A DNA stretch of 33,549 nt from SZAS-103 sp038234715. GTDB taxonomy: Bacteria > Pseudomonadota > Gammaproteobacteria > Xanthomonadales > Xanthomonadaceae. The notes below the pieces were generated by a model. It had not been told where the DNA came from. It made no database searches and saw only the letters and a list, made by a program, of their open reading frames with translations. Below, one piece after another: positions 5,384 to 13,515 of this stretch. Location: positions 1 to 33,549 of the forward strand of contig JBBQTD010000032.1 of NCBI GenBank assembly GCA_038234715.1. The letters run 5' to 3'. The translations under genes were made by a program, and so were the position numbers. Numbering within the stretch: the stretch's first letter is position 1; each line of letters begins with the position of its first letter.

Positions 5384-8011
5384 ATGGGCTTGCAGGAATA
5401 CAGGCGCAAGCGAAAATTCAGCGATACCCCCGAGCCGCAGGACGGCGGTTCGGCCGGGCCAACGCGCATCTTCGTCGTGCAGCTGCATCACGCGTCGCAT
5501 CGGCACTACGACTTTCGCCTCGAACTCGACGGGGTCCTCAAGAGTTGGGCGGTGCCCAAAGGCCCCAGCTTCGATCCGTCGGTCAAGCGCCTTGCCATGG
5601 AAGTCGAGGACCATCCGTTGTCCTATGCGACCTTCGAGGGCGACATCCCGAAGGGAAACTACGGAGCGGGCCACGTCGACGTGTTCGACCACGGCACCTG
5701 GGAACCGATCGGCAGTGCGCACGATGGCCTGGCGAAGGGCGACCTGAAGTTCACCTTGCATGGAGACGTGTTGCGCGGATCGTGGGTGCTGGTGCGGACC
5801 CGGCGCGCGGGAGCGAAGAACCAGTGGCTGCTGATCAAGCACCGCGATACGTTTGCGGGTCCGCGCGATGCGAACGATTTCGTCGACCCGAAGACGGATC
5901 GCCCGCTGCCGCTGGCACAGCGCAGGAAGACCTGGCCGAAGCAGGCGGGCGCACCCACCGTCGCCAAGCGCACGCCTGCACTGTCGAAGCTTGCCGGCTC
6001 CACGGCAGAAGAGATCAGGGATGAAGCGTTTGCTCCGGAGCTGTGCAAGTCGCTTGCAACGCCCCCATCGGGCGACGACTGGTTGCATGAGGTCAAGTGG
6101 GACGGTTACCGGATCGTGGCCACGGTGGTGCGCGGCAAGGTGCGGTTGTGGTCGCGCAATGCCATCGAGTGGACGGCGCGGCTGCCGGAGCTGGTGCAGG
6201 CGGTGGCGGCGCTCAAGCTCAGGAGTGCGCAACTCGATGGCGAAATGATCGTGTTGCGCGATGGGCGCGACGATTTCAATGCGCTGCAGGCGCGTTTGTC
6301 GGCGGACGCGACGAACGAGCCCATCGTGTACATGTTGTTCGACCTGCCGCATCTCAACGGCCAGTCGCTGCGCAACGTGCAGCTCGTCGAGCGCAAGGCG
6401 CTGCTCGCGCAATTGCTTGGCGCGAATCCGCAGCCTGCCTTGCGTTACAGCGAGCACCAGATGGGCAACGGCAAGGCTGCGTTCGCCCAGGCTGTCGCGT
6501 CGGGCCTCGAGGGAATCGTGAGCAAGCGCGCCGGCAGCTTCTATCGGGGCATGCGCAACGGAGACTGGGTCAAGGCGAAGGGTCGGCCTTCGGATGAGTT
6601 CATCGTGATCGGATTCACCGAGCCGAAGAAATCGCGCGCGGGAATCGGCGCGTTGCTGCTGGCGCAACCGCGCGATGGCGGTCTGGTCTATGTGGGTCGG
6701 GTGGGGACCGGGTTGAGCGACGAGCAATTGCGCAGCTTGCGCAAGCAGCTGCAGAAGGATGTCGTCGACGCGCCCCCGGCCGATATCGCGCTGATGGCGC
6801 GCAGCGACCAGAAGCTCGGTATATGGGTCAGGCCACGACTGGTCGTCGAGGCGTATTTCCAGGGGATCGGCGGTCAGGGATTGTTGCGGCAACCAGCATT
6901 CAAGGCGATGCGTACAGACAAGTCACCGGGGGACCTGCTCGTGGAAAAAGCCGACAAGCCCAATGCAGCAAAGAAAGGCGCGGCAGCAAAGAAAGGCACG
7001 CCAGCGAAGAAAGGCACGCCGGCGAAGAAAGGCACGCTAGCGACAGCAACACGATCGTCGCAATCGGCAGTCGCCGCCGCAGTCGAAAATATGCCGGCAG
7101 GCAAATCGCCGGGCAAGCCGCGCAGGGCGACCGGCGACCAGCAACGCGTTGCAGACGCGGTCGTCATCACCCATCCGGAACGTGAAGTGTTCCCGGGCAC
7201 CGGGATCACCAAGGGCGAGGTTGCAGACTACTACCGCGCCGTGTCGCGATGGCTGTTGCCGGAACTTGCGGGACGACCGGTGTCCGTGGTGCGTTGTCCT
7301 GGCGGCATCGGCCAGCAATGCTTCTTCCAGAAGCACGTCGGGACAGGTTGGGGCGAACACGTGCATGGGGTTGCGATCACCGAGAGCAAAGGTGAGGCCC
7401 GATACGTTTGCATCCAGGACGAGGCTGGTGTGCTCGAACTCGTACAGATGAACGTGCTTGAGCTGCATCCCTGGGGCGCGAAATCTTCCGATCCCAAGCA
7501 TGCCGATCGCATTGTCTTCGACCTCGATCCGCATGCGTCGGTCGCATGGCCGCGCGTGCGCGCTGCGGCGCGCGATGTACGCAGGCAGCTCGACTCGATT
7601 GGATTGCAGTCCTTCCTGAGGACGTCGGGCGGCAAGGGGCTGCACGTCGTGGTGCCGCTGAATCCGCCCGCGCCATGGGACCAGGTCAAGAGTTTCGCGC
7701 AGGCGGTCGCCCAGGCGATGACTGCCCTGCGGCCCGACGAATTCGTCAGCGTGGCCGGCGAAAAGAAACGCGATGGAAAGATCTTCATCGACTGGTTGCG
7801 CAACGGTCGCGGCGCCACCAGCGTAGCGTCGTATTCCTTGCGCGCGCGTTCGAGTGCAGGCGTGGCGATGCCGATTGCATGGGAAGAACTTGGGCGGGTC
7901 AGCAGCGGGGATGCTTTCACGATCGGCAACGTCCTCGCACGCATCGCCAGGCGCGCGGATGATCCATGGAAGTCGATTTCGAAGGTGAAGCAGTCACTGC
8001 CGACACTGTGA
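5384..8011 (+). CDS. ligD: DNA ligase D (phosphoesterase-ligase-polymerase)
   Basis: LigD trims, fills and seals Ku-bound DNA ends. This 875-residue protein has all three modules in the order found in Pseudomonas. The 3'-phosphoesterase (about 1-165) has H35, H41, D43, R45 and H77 matching the known metal and phosphate ligands. The ATP-dependent ligase (about 205-510) has the nucleotidyl Lys238 in E-V-K-W-D-G-Y-R. The archaeo-eukaryotic primase-type polymerase (about 580-865) has metal Asp residues D713, D715 (F-D-L-D-P) and D803 (I-D-W-L). No key residue is missing. Ligase and polymerase are joined by a Lys/Ala/Gly-rich linker with four hexapeptide repeats. The start at 5384 follows CAGGGAG; a longer open frame to 5282 is rejected because the conserved N-terminal Y-R-x-K-R-x-F follows directly. 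Confidence 0.97.
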   Translation: MGLQEYRRKRKFSDTPEPQDGGSAGPTRIFVVQLHHASHRHYDFRLELDGVLKSWAVPKGPSFDPSVKRLAMEVEDHPLSYATFEGDIPKGNYGAGHVDVFDHGTWEPIGSAHDGLAKGDLKFTLHGDVLRGSWVLVRTRRAGAKNQWLLIKHRDTFAGPRDANDFVDPKTDRPLPLAQRRKTWPKQAGAPTVAKRTPALSKLAGSTAEEIRDEAFAPELCKSLATPPSGDDWLHEVKWDGYRIVATVVRGKVRLWSRNAIEWTARLPELVQAVAALKLRSAQLDGEMIVLRDGRDDFNALQARLSADATNEPIVYMLFDLPHLNGQSLRNVQLVERKALLAQLLGANPQPALRYSEHQMGNGKAAFAQAVASGLEGIVSKRAGSFYRGMRNGDWVKAKGRPSDEFIVIGFTEPKKSRAGIGALLLAQPRDGGLVYVGRVGTGLSDEQLRSLRKQLQKDVVDAPPADIALMARSDQKLGIWVRPRLVVEAYFQGIGGQGLLRQPAFKAMRTDKSPGDLLVEKADKPNAAKKGAAAKKGTPAKKGTPAKKGTLATATRSSQSAVAAAVENMPAGKSPGKPRRATGDQQRVADAVVITHPEREVFPGTGITKGEVADYYRAVSRWLLPELAGRPVSVVRCPGGIGQQCFFQKHVGTGWGEHVHGVAITESKGEARYVCIQDEAGVLELVQMNVLELHPWGAKSSDPKHADRIVFDLDPHASVAWPRVRAAARDVRRQLDSIGLQSFLRTSGGKGLHVVVPLNPPAPWDQVKSFAQAVAQAMTALRPDEFVSVAGEKKRDGKIFIDWLRNGRGATSVASYSLRARSSAGVAMPIAWEELGRVSSGDAFTIGNVLARIARRADDPWKSISKVKQSLPTL
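6968..7039 (+). repeat. Four 18-bp tandem repeats in the LigD linker
   Basis: The unit GCNAA(A/G)AAAGGCACGCC(A/G) encodes Ala-Lys-Lys-Gly-Thr-Pro. Four units, residues 529-552, vary only in the last two amino acids (A-A, T-P, T-P, T-L). They lie between the ligase and polymerase modules in a basic, flexible spacer. Near-identical units suggest recent slippage expansion, so linker length may differ between strains. Confidence 0.9.
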
Positions 8012-8057
8012 TGGATAGCCGTCTGCAGCGGCGATCGCGAACCCAACTGGACACGGA

Positions 8058-8096
8058 CATGGCGCGCGGCAAGCACTAGTGCCACCGCGCGCCATG
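8058..8096. terminator. 12-bp perfect inverted repeat between convergent ligD and DUF3309 gene
   Basis: CATGGCGCGCGG (8058-8069) and CCGCGCGCCATG (8085-8096) are perfect complements around a 15-base loop that contains the palindrome GCACTAGTGC. It lies between the ligD stop and the leftward DUF3309 stop, so it probably ends transcripts from both sides. There is no T-tract. Confidence 0.55.
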
Positions 8097-8109
8097 GCTC
8101 GAAGCGCGA

Positions 8110-8268
8110 TCAGATCTTGCCGAGTACCACCAGCACGATGATGATCAACAGAACCAGGCCCAGGCCACCGCTCGGCCCGTAGCCCCACGAGCGGCTATGC
8201 CCCCATGACGGGAGCGCACCGAGCAGCAGCAGTACCACCACGATCAACAGAATCATGCCAAGTGTCAT
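8110..8268 (-). CDS. DUF3309 family membrane peptide
   Basis: This 52-residue protein has two hydrophobic helices (about 3-18 and 36-50). They flank the conserved centre A-L-P-S-W-G-H-S-R-S-W-G-Y-G-P-S-G-G, which is the signature of DUF3309. The family is common in soil and plant-associated Proteobacteria, and its function is unknown to me. The start (complement of 8268-8266) is preceded by AGGGAGA at a normal distance. The frame is open upstream to 8370, but that extension lacks family similarity. It converges with ligD. Confidence 0.92.
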   Translation of the reverse strand: MTLGMILLIVVVLLLLGALPSWGHSRSWGYGPSGGLGLVLLIIIVLVVLGKI

Positions 8269-8514
8269 CCGTGTTCTCCCTGTGTCCTCCGTGGACCATC
8301 GGATTCTGTCACTACCGGGCTGTCTGCCCGCTAAATGATTTTGTTCGCGTTGTGGAATGCAATGATGCAAGGCACGCGCAACAGGCTATAACGCATCCAG
8401 CGGGACTTCATCACGCCAGGAGCGGCGGCATCTGTAACGGATGCGACATCCTGCACGGTCGCACGCAATCCACGGACCGGTCGACGCATCAGCATCCAAC
8501 GGAAGGAAGACAAC

Positions 8515-10251
8515 ATGCACACCCATCGGAAGACGCGACTGGTACTCGCACTGACCACGCTGCTGGCGTTCGACGCGGCTGGCGCGGCGGCGCCCACGTC
8601 GGCGACCGAAGACAATCCTGCCGCGCAGGCCGCTGCCGTAACCGCCCCTGCAGGTCAGCCCGAGCCACCGTCCACGACAAAACTTGCGCCAGCTCCTGGC
8701 ACTCCTCCGATAGGCAGCCCGGCGCAGAAAGAACAACAAGCTGGTCCGGAAAGCCACAAAGCGCCCGCAGCGGTCGCTGCGCACGCCGAGGTCGCGACTC
8801 CCAAGGAACAGGCGGCGATTGCTGCCGCGGTATCGCGCCCGGGCGATCCTTCGGGATTCCGGCTGATGACGCTGAGCACGAATGCACTGCTGAGCCGGGT
8901 CAGCCTTGCGGACCAGGCGAAGAAGACCATCGACCTGCAGTATTTCATTTTCAAGAACGATGCGACCGGGCGGCTGATTGCGTTGCATCTCCTGCAGGCG
9001 GCCGAGCGCGGCGTCAAGGTGCGCATCCTGATCGACGATCTGAACCTCAAGGATGAGACACCCATGTTCGCGGCGCTCGCTTCGAATCCGAACATCCAGG
9101 TGCGTTTGTTCAATCCGTTCCACGGCGGCGACCCGGGCGCCCTTTCCAGGACCGCGCAGCTGATGCTGGATTTCCGTCGGCTCAACCGGCGCATGCACAA
9201 CAAGTCGTACATCGTCGACAACGACGTCGCGGTGATCGGTGGCCGCAACATCGCCGACGAGTATTTCGACGCGCATGTGGACAACAACTTCCGCGACCTC
9301 GACGTGCTGGCGATCGGACCGGTGGTGCCGCAAGCGACGCGCACATTCGAATCCTACTGGAACAGCGACGCTGCGCACCCCTTGGGAGAGTTCAAACAAA
9401 GCAAGGACCCGGCGGGCGATCTCGCCAGGGAGCGCGCCGAACTCGAGAAGGACGCACGCAAGTTCGACCAGTCCGCGTACACAAGCGCTGCCGCCGACGA
9501 TCTCCCCAATGGCGCGTCAGCGGACCGTCCGGGCAACTGGTATTGGGGTCCGGCGACCTTGGTGGCGGACGACCCCGCAAAGATCGAGGCAGGCGCCGAA
9601 CGCTCAGACCTGCGCATCAATCCCGAAATCAAGAACCTGATCAAGAATGCCCAGTCCGAAGTGCTGCTGATCACGCCGTACTTCGTCCCGAGCGCGGCGG
9701 ACGAGCAGAACTTCGTGTCCGACGCGCAACGCGGCGTCAAGTTCGAGGTCCTCACCAATTCGCTCGCATCCACCGACGAGATCGCCGTGCACGAAGGATA
9801 CGCCAGCCATCGTCGCGCCCTGCTCAAGGGGGGAGTGCAGCTCTACGAACTCCAGCCCACTCCCGGCGTGGAAATGGCCGCTACCGACGCGGGCCAATCA
9901 TCGGGCGTGAGCCTACATGCGAAATCGTTCGTGGTGGACGAGCGCTATGTGTTCATCGGATCGATGAACATGGACGAGCGTTCGAAGCTGCTCAACACCG
10001 AGATGGGAGTCGTCGTCGACTCGCCGCAACTGGCCAAGGCCGTCTCCGGTTTCTTCCAGACCGCCACCCTGCCTGCGAATGCCTACCACGTTGTCCTCGG
10101 CGGGGCCGATGGGTCGGGCGCGTCGGGCCTGCATTGGGAAGCGACCAAGAATGGCAAGCCCGTCGAATACTCCAGCGACCCGGATACGTCGGTCGCAAGG
10201 CGCGCGAAAGTCCAGGTCCTGAAGTTGCTGCCGATCGACGGACTGCTGTAA
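8515..10251 (+). CDS. Exported phospholipase D / cardiolipin-synthase-like protein
   Basis: Two HKD motifs mark the phospholipase D superfamily: H228-x-K230-x4-D235 in M-H-N-K-S-Y-I-V-D, and H468-x-K470-x4-D475 in L-H-A-K-S-F-V-V-D. Each is followed by the usual G-G-R-N or G-S-M-N. The two-domain layout (about 115-330 and 365-550) resembles ClsC-type cardiolipin synthases, which transfer phosphatidyl groups, but a phosphodiesterase role is equally possible. The N-terminus is unusual: a Sec-type signal peptide (about 1-25, A-G-A-A-A cleavage) and then about 80 residues of Ala/Pro/Gln-rich, probably unstructured sequence. The catalytic part should therefore sit in the periplasm or be exported. 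The ATG follows GGAAGGAAG. The gene is monocistronic as far as can be seen. Confidence 0.9.
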   Translation: MHTHRKTRLVLALTTLLAFDAAGAAAPTSATEDNPAAQAAAVTAPAGQPEPPSTTKLAPAPGTPPIGSPAQKEQQAGPESHKAPAAVAAHAEVATPKEQAAIAAAVSRPGDPSGFRLMTLSTNALLSRVSLADQAKKTIDLQYFIFKNDATGRLIALHLLQAAERGVKVRILIDDLNLKDETPMFAALASNPNIQVRLFNPFHGGDPGALSRTAQLMLDFRRLNRRMHNKSYIVDNDVAVIGGRNIADEYFDAHVDNNFRDLDVLAIGPVVPQATRTFESYWNSDAAHPLGEFKQSKDPAGDLARERAELEKDARKFDQSAYTSAAADDLPNGASADRPGNWYWGPATLVADDPAKIEAGAERSDLRINPEIKNLIKNAQSEVLLITPYFVPSAADEQNFVSDAQRGVKFEVLTNSLASTDEIAVHEGYASHRRALLKGGVQLYELQPTPGVEMAATDAGQSSGVSLHAKSFVVDERYVFIGSMNMDERSKLLNTEMGVVVDSPQLAKAVSGFFQTATLPANAYHVVLGGADGSGASGLHWEATKNGKPVEYSSDPDTSVARRAKVQVLKLLPIDGLL

Positions 10252-10380
10252 GCAAGCAGGCCCCGGTGTTGCGGTAACGCGGTCGAACGGCGCGACGCGC
10301 GCGCGTGGTTGCGCGGGTTGTCTGCTTTGAACGCAAGCATCCACCTTCTCGCGTAGCATTCGGCTTCATATCCGGATGCG

Positions 10381-12363
10381 ATGGGGCGATCGATGGAAAC
10401 GGTGGCGGACTACGCGCGTGCCACGATGGTACTGGTCGCCGTCGTGCTACTTGCCTGCATTGCGAACGCTGCGCCAAGCCGGGTCGAGTTGCGCAGCCAT
10501 GATGCGCTCGCGCTGTCGGCAGCTGGCGATCGCGTTGCCGATGTCGAGGCGCTCGATCCGGGAAACCTTCCCGAGGAAGCGCACAGCGTGGTTGTCGTCC
10601 ATGCAGCCGATGGCAGGCGCCTGGCCCAGTACGATCCGTGCAAGGCCTGCAAGTACAGCGACACCGCATGGTCGCCCAAGGGCAATGCGCTTGCTTTTCT
10701 TGCGGCGGATACGACAGCGGGAAAGATCACATTGTTCGTGCTCGACAAGGGCGAACCGCGCACGGCCATGACCGTCGAAGGCATTGCGAACACCGTGCGC
10801 TGGTCGCCGGATGGTGCGCGCATCGCACTGCTGGTGACGCCCGGGGCGCACAAGAAGGCTGGCGCCATTGAAGCCGGTGCGGCACAGGTCGGGGAGATCG
10901 GTATTTCCGACGACGAGCAACGCCTTGCGGTCGTCGCGGCAGGCGGCGGCGATCCCAGGCTGGTTTCGCCCGCCGAAACGTACATCTACGAATACGACTG
11001 GATGCCCGACGGAACCGGCTTCGTCGCAACCGGCGCGAAGGGCAACGGTGACAACAACTGGTGGATCGCCACGCTGGACTCCATCGATGCGCGAACAGGT
11101 GCGCTGCGGGTGATTGCCGCACCGCGCATGCAGATGAATCTTCCACGCGTATCGGGCGATGGAAAAACGGTGGCTTTCATCGGCGGGTTGATGAGCGATT
11201 GGGGTTCGATCGGCGGCGACATCTACACCGTTGCGCTGGCTGGCGGTACTCCGACCGACATCACGCCTGGTTTCATCGGATCGTTTCGCGCGATCGCCTG
11301 GCACGGATCGAGCCTGACCGCGGCGGCCGTTGTCGACGACCATAGCGTCGTCGTTGCGCTCGACCCGGATACGCATGCAACGCACACAACGTGGTCCGCG
11401 CCGGTCGCGGTTTCCGCGCAGACATTCGATGGTGCAATCGTCTTCAGCGCCGACGCACAGGTCGCCGCCACGATCACCGAGGATTTCACCCGCGCGCAGG
11501 AAATCGCGATCGGTCCGCTCGCGCGACTCACGCCGGTGACGCACGACAATTCCGGATTGTCCGCGAACGTCGTTTCACGCAGCGTGCACTGGACGAACGA
11601 CGGCTTCGCAGTACAGGGCTGGCTACTCGGACCCAGGCAGGTTGTGCCCGGCCGGAAATATCCGATGATCGTGATCGTCCATGGCGGACCCAGTTCGATC
11701 GTCACCCCGCGTTATGTTGCCGCAGGAGGGCAGCACGGCACGAATTTCGACTTCGTCAACGACGTGGTCGCGCATGGTTACTACGTGTTTTACCCAAATC
11801 CGCGTGGCAGCTACGGACAGGGGGAGGCGTTCACGCGCGCGAACATCCGCGACTTTGGACGCGGCGACCTGCGCGACATCCTCGCGGGCGTCGATGCGGT
11901 GGAAAAGATCGCGGCGGTCGACGACGCGCGGCTGGGCCTCTACGGCCATTCCTACGGCGGCTGGATGACGATGTGGGCGAACACCCAGACGCAGCGGTTC
12001 AAGGCGGCGGTTGCTGGTGCCGGCGTCGCGAACTGGACGAGCTACTACGGGCAGAACGGCATCGACCAGTGGATGATTCCGTTTTTCGGCGCATCGGCAT
12101 ACGACGATCCTGCAGCCTACCGCGCGGCTTCGCCGATCGAATTCATCAAGCAGGCGAAAACGCCGACGCTGATCTATGTCGGCGAGCGCGACGTCGAATG
12201 TCCCGCGCCGCAGTCGCTCGAGTACTGGCATGGCCTCAGGGCCATTGGTACGCCCACCGTCCTGATGATCTATGCAGGCGAAGGGCACCACTTCCGCAAC
12301 CCGAAAAACCTCGAGGACCTGCGCGCGCGCATCGTGGGCTGGTTCGACCACTATCTGGAATAG
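10381..12363 (+). CDS. Exported S9 family peptidase (prolyl oligopeptidase/acylaminoacyl peptidase type)
   Basis: A signal peptide (about 1-30, ending A-N-A) leads to a beta-propeller region (about 35-390) with repeated W-S-P-D/K-G blades. A C-terminal alpha/beta hydrolase domain (about 410-660) follows. The catalytic triad is visible: Ser524 in G-H-S-Y-G-G, Asp604 in G-E-R-D-V-E-C-P and His636 in G-E-G-H-H-F. The V-H-G-G-P and Y-P-N-P-R-G-S-Y-G-Q-G motifs before the Ser are typical of S9C/DPP-like enzymes, which release short peptides in the periplasm. Length is normal for the family. An alternative ATG at 10393 leaves a slightly better signal peptide; the choice does not affect the mature protein. 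Confidence 0.93.
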   Translation: MGRSMETVADYARATMVLVAVVLLACIANAAPSRVELRSHDALALSAAGDRVADVEALDPGNLPEEAHSVVVVHAADGRRLAQYDPCKACKYSDTAWSPKGNALAFLAADTTAGKITLFVLDKGEPRTAMTVEGIANTVRWSPDGARIALLVTPGAHKKAGAIEAGAAQVGEIGISDDEQRLAVVAAGGGDPRLVSPAETYIYEYDWMPDGTGFVATGAKGNGDNNWWIATLDSIDARTGALRVIAAPRMQMNLPRVSGDGKTVAFIGGLMSDWGSIGGDIYTVALAGGTPTDITPGFIGSFRAIAWHGSSLTAAAVVDDHSVVVALDPDTHATHTTWSAPVAVSAQTFDGAIVFSADAQVAATITEDFTRAQEIAIGPLARLTPVTHDNSGLSANVVSRSVHWTNDGFAVQGWLLGPRQVVPGRKYPMIVIVHGGPSSIVTPRYVAAGGQHGTNFDFVNDVVAHGYYVFYPNPRGSYGQGEAFTRANIRDFGRGDLRDILAGVDAVEKIAAVDDARLGLYGHSYGGWMTMWANTQTQRFKAAVAGAGVANWTSYYGQNGIDQWMIPFFGASAYDDPAAYRAASPIEFIKQAKTPTLIYVGERDVECPAPQSLEYWHGLRAIGTPTVLMIYAGEGHHFRNPKNLEDLRARIVGWFDHYLE

Positions 12364-12382
12364 GACGACCCGATCGGTCGTC
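12364..12382 (+). terminator. Hairpin directly after the S9 peptidase stop
   Basis: GACGACC (12364-12370) and GGTCGTC (12376-12382) form a perfect seven-base stem with a CGATC loop immediately behind the stop codon. No T-run follows. The position suggests a transcript-end stem. Confidence 0.4.
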
Positions 12383-12565
12383 GCTAATGCCGGCTCCGTC
12401 GCCGCACATGGCGTGGCAACGCGCACTCGGCTAGTCGTTGATCGACAGCAGCGTCATCGTGAGACTTGGGTGTCTTTCGAGGCGTCGCAATCCCGCGACA
12501 GCCCTCTGCGACGTCGTCGGCGAGCATTCCTTCCCGCGCCGCGTCCGATCCGGGCACAATCAAGC

Positions 12566-12952
12566 TCACCTGCAGATCAAGGCCGGCTTGCGCAGTTCCC
12601 TGATCGTCCAGCTATGTGCCGATTCATTCCACGTGCCGATCAGCGTGTAGATGCATCCGCCGGCGATAGGCTGGCCGCCAAAGATGGGGGCATTGGTGTT
12701 GATCCACGCCATGTTGCCCAGGCGCGTCGCCGTGCCTTCGGGTGTGTTGGAGGTTGGAATTGCATCCTTGAAGTGGATGCGCCACTGGAACGCGCGACGA
12801 CCGTCCGGTACGTCAAAGGCGTTGACAGGCTGCCCATAGTCGAGCACCACTTCTGTAACGTCATGCCCCAGATACGACTTCATGGTGGCCACCACGCATC
12901 CTGCCAGCGCGAGGTGAAGCGATAAGGCTGCAACGAACAGTGGACGATTCAT
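12566..12952 (-). CDS. Small outer-membrane lipoprotein, unknown function
   Basis: The 128-residue product has a lipoprotein signal peptide with the lipobox L16-A-G-C19. Val follows the Cys, so sorting to the outer membrane is expected. The mature part has D-V-T-E-V-V-L-D-Y-G-Q-P and then D-G-R-R-A-F-Q-W-R-I. This resembles, loosely, the beta-rich lipoproteins of the SmpA/OmlA-like superfamily, where a 'G-x-P' turn precedes an edge strand. Four Cys beyond the lipidated one would be unusual; I see only two (in G-G-C-I and L-I-C-R). It is the only minus-strand gene between the peptidase and the secretion locus. The ribosome site is weak, and a terminator-like hairpin lies in its probable 5' leader. 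Confidence 0.75.
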   Translation of the reverse strand: MNRPLFVAALSLHLALAGCVVATMKSYLGHDVTEVVLDYGQPVNAFDVPDGRRAFQWRIHFKDAIPTSNTPEGTATRLGNMAWINTNAPIFGGQPIAGGCIYTLIGTWNESAHSWTIRELRKPALICR

Positions 12953-13000
12953 TCTGCTGATCCCGAAGCGGATGGATGCCGGCCAAGCGCACCGACGGAT

Positions 13001-13034
13001 AAAAAGAAAGGACTGGCGACTGCTCGCAAGTCCT
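13001..13034 (-). terminator. Rho-independent terminator or attenuator (minus strand)
   Basis: AGGACTGGCGA (13009-13019) pairs with TCGCAAGTCCT (13024-13034) across a CTGC loop with one mismatch. Read on the minus strand, the stem is followed by TTTCTTTTT, a good U-tract. It lies about 50 bases upstream of the lipoprotein start and in the same direction. It therefore either ends an unidentified minus-strand transcript from the gap or acts as an attenuator in the lipoprotein leader. Confidence 0.6.
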
Positions 13035-13410
13035 CGATTCGTTTCGCCCGAAGAACGGCCCCAACCTGGTCCGGCGCGAGGGACAGGAGTCCGGTCGCCG
13101 AACTGTTCGATTTACTGGATGACTCGTTGCCGCTCTCCCAAGGTGGAAGGAAGCACGATCGGAGCCGGGGACGCGACGCTCAACAGGAACGGAGTATGCG
13201 CAAATCTTCCTCCCCCCACCAGCTCCGACGTCAATCGTGGCTTTGGGTTTCGTCAATCGCTTACGTAGATGGCGTCATTCGTTTTCTAACCGATGGTCGA
13301 ATGTTCAATTCTCCAAATGCATCAGTGGGTTTCAGTTTCATGACGATCCCCTCGCTGACGTGACTGGAATCTCCCAATTGTTCCTTTCCCGCGACTGATC
13401 CATATCGCAG

Positions 13411-13460
13411 TTGTCACAAAACCGTTCGCTCGCTGTCATAGGCTCGCTCTAACTTGTCGA
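13411..13460 (+). promoter_or_regulatory. Pho-box-like direct repeats upstream of tpsB
   Basis: TTGTCAC (13411-13417) and CTGTCAT (13433-13439) are PhoB half-site-like heptamers exactly 22 bp (two 11-bp steps) apart. A degenerate CCGTTCG fills the middle register and a further TTGTCGA lies at 13454. An AAAA spacer follows the first unit, as in the consensus. A poor -10 candidate (CTAACT, 13449-13454) lies ten bases after CTGTCAT. The array ends about 55 bases before the tpsB ATG. Confidence 0.45.
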
Positions 13461-13515
13461 GTCACCCGACCGCGTCCGTGGTTTGGCTCTGTTGATGGCA
13501 GGATGACCGGAATAC

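Larger units (their letters stand above)
12953..13515. other. 563-bp divergent intergenic region upstream of the secretion locus
   Basis: Short open frames occur on both strands, but none has a ribosome site, family resemblance or good codon use. Base composition is more AT-rich toward 13,260-13,450 than in the genes. It contains a minus-strand terminator-like hairpin at its left end and a Pho-box-like repeat about 80 bp before tpsB. The stretch 13,035-13,400 could host an untranslated RNA, but nothing proves it. Confidence 0.5.

Noticed and set aside
8306..8326. CTGTCAC followed by CTGTCTG as a possible Pho box before the phospholipase D-like gene
   Set aside because: The two heptamers are 14 bp apart instead of 11 or 22, and lie about 190 bp from the start codon. 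This looks like chance and shows the background rate of such motifs.
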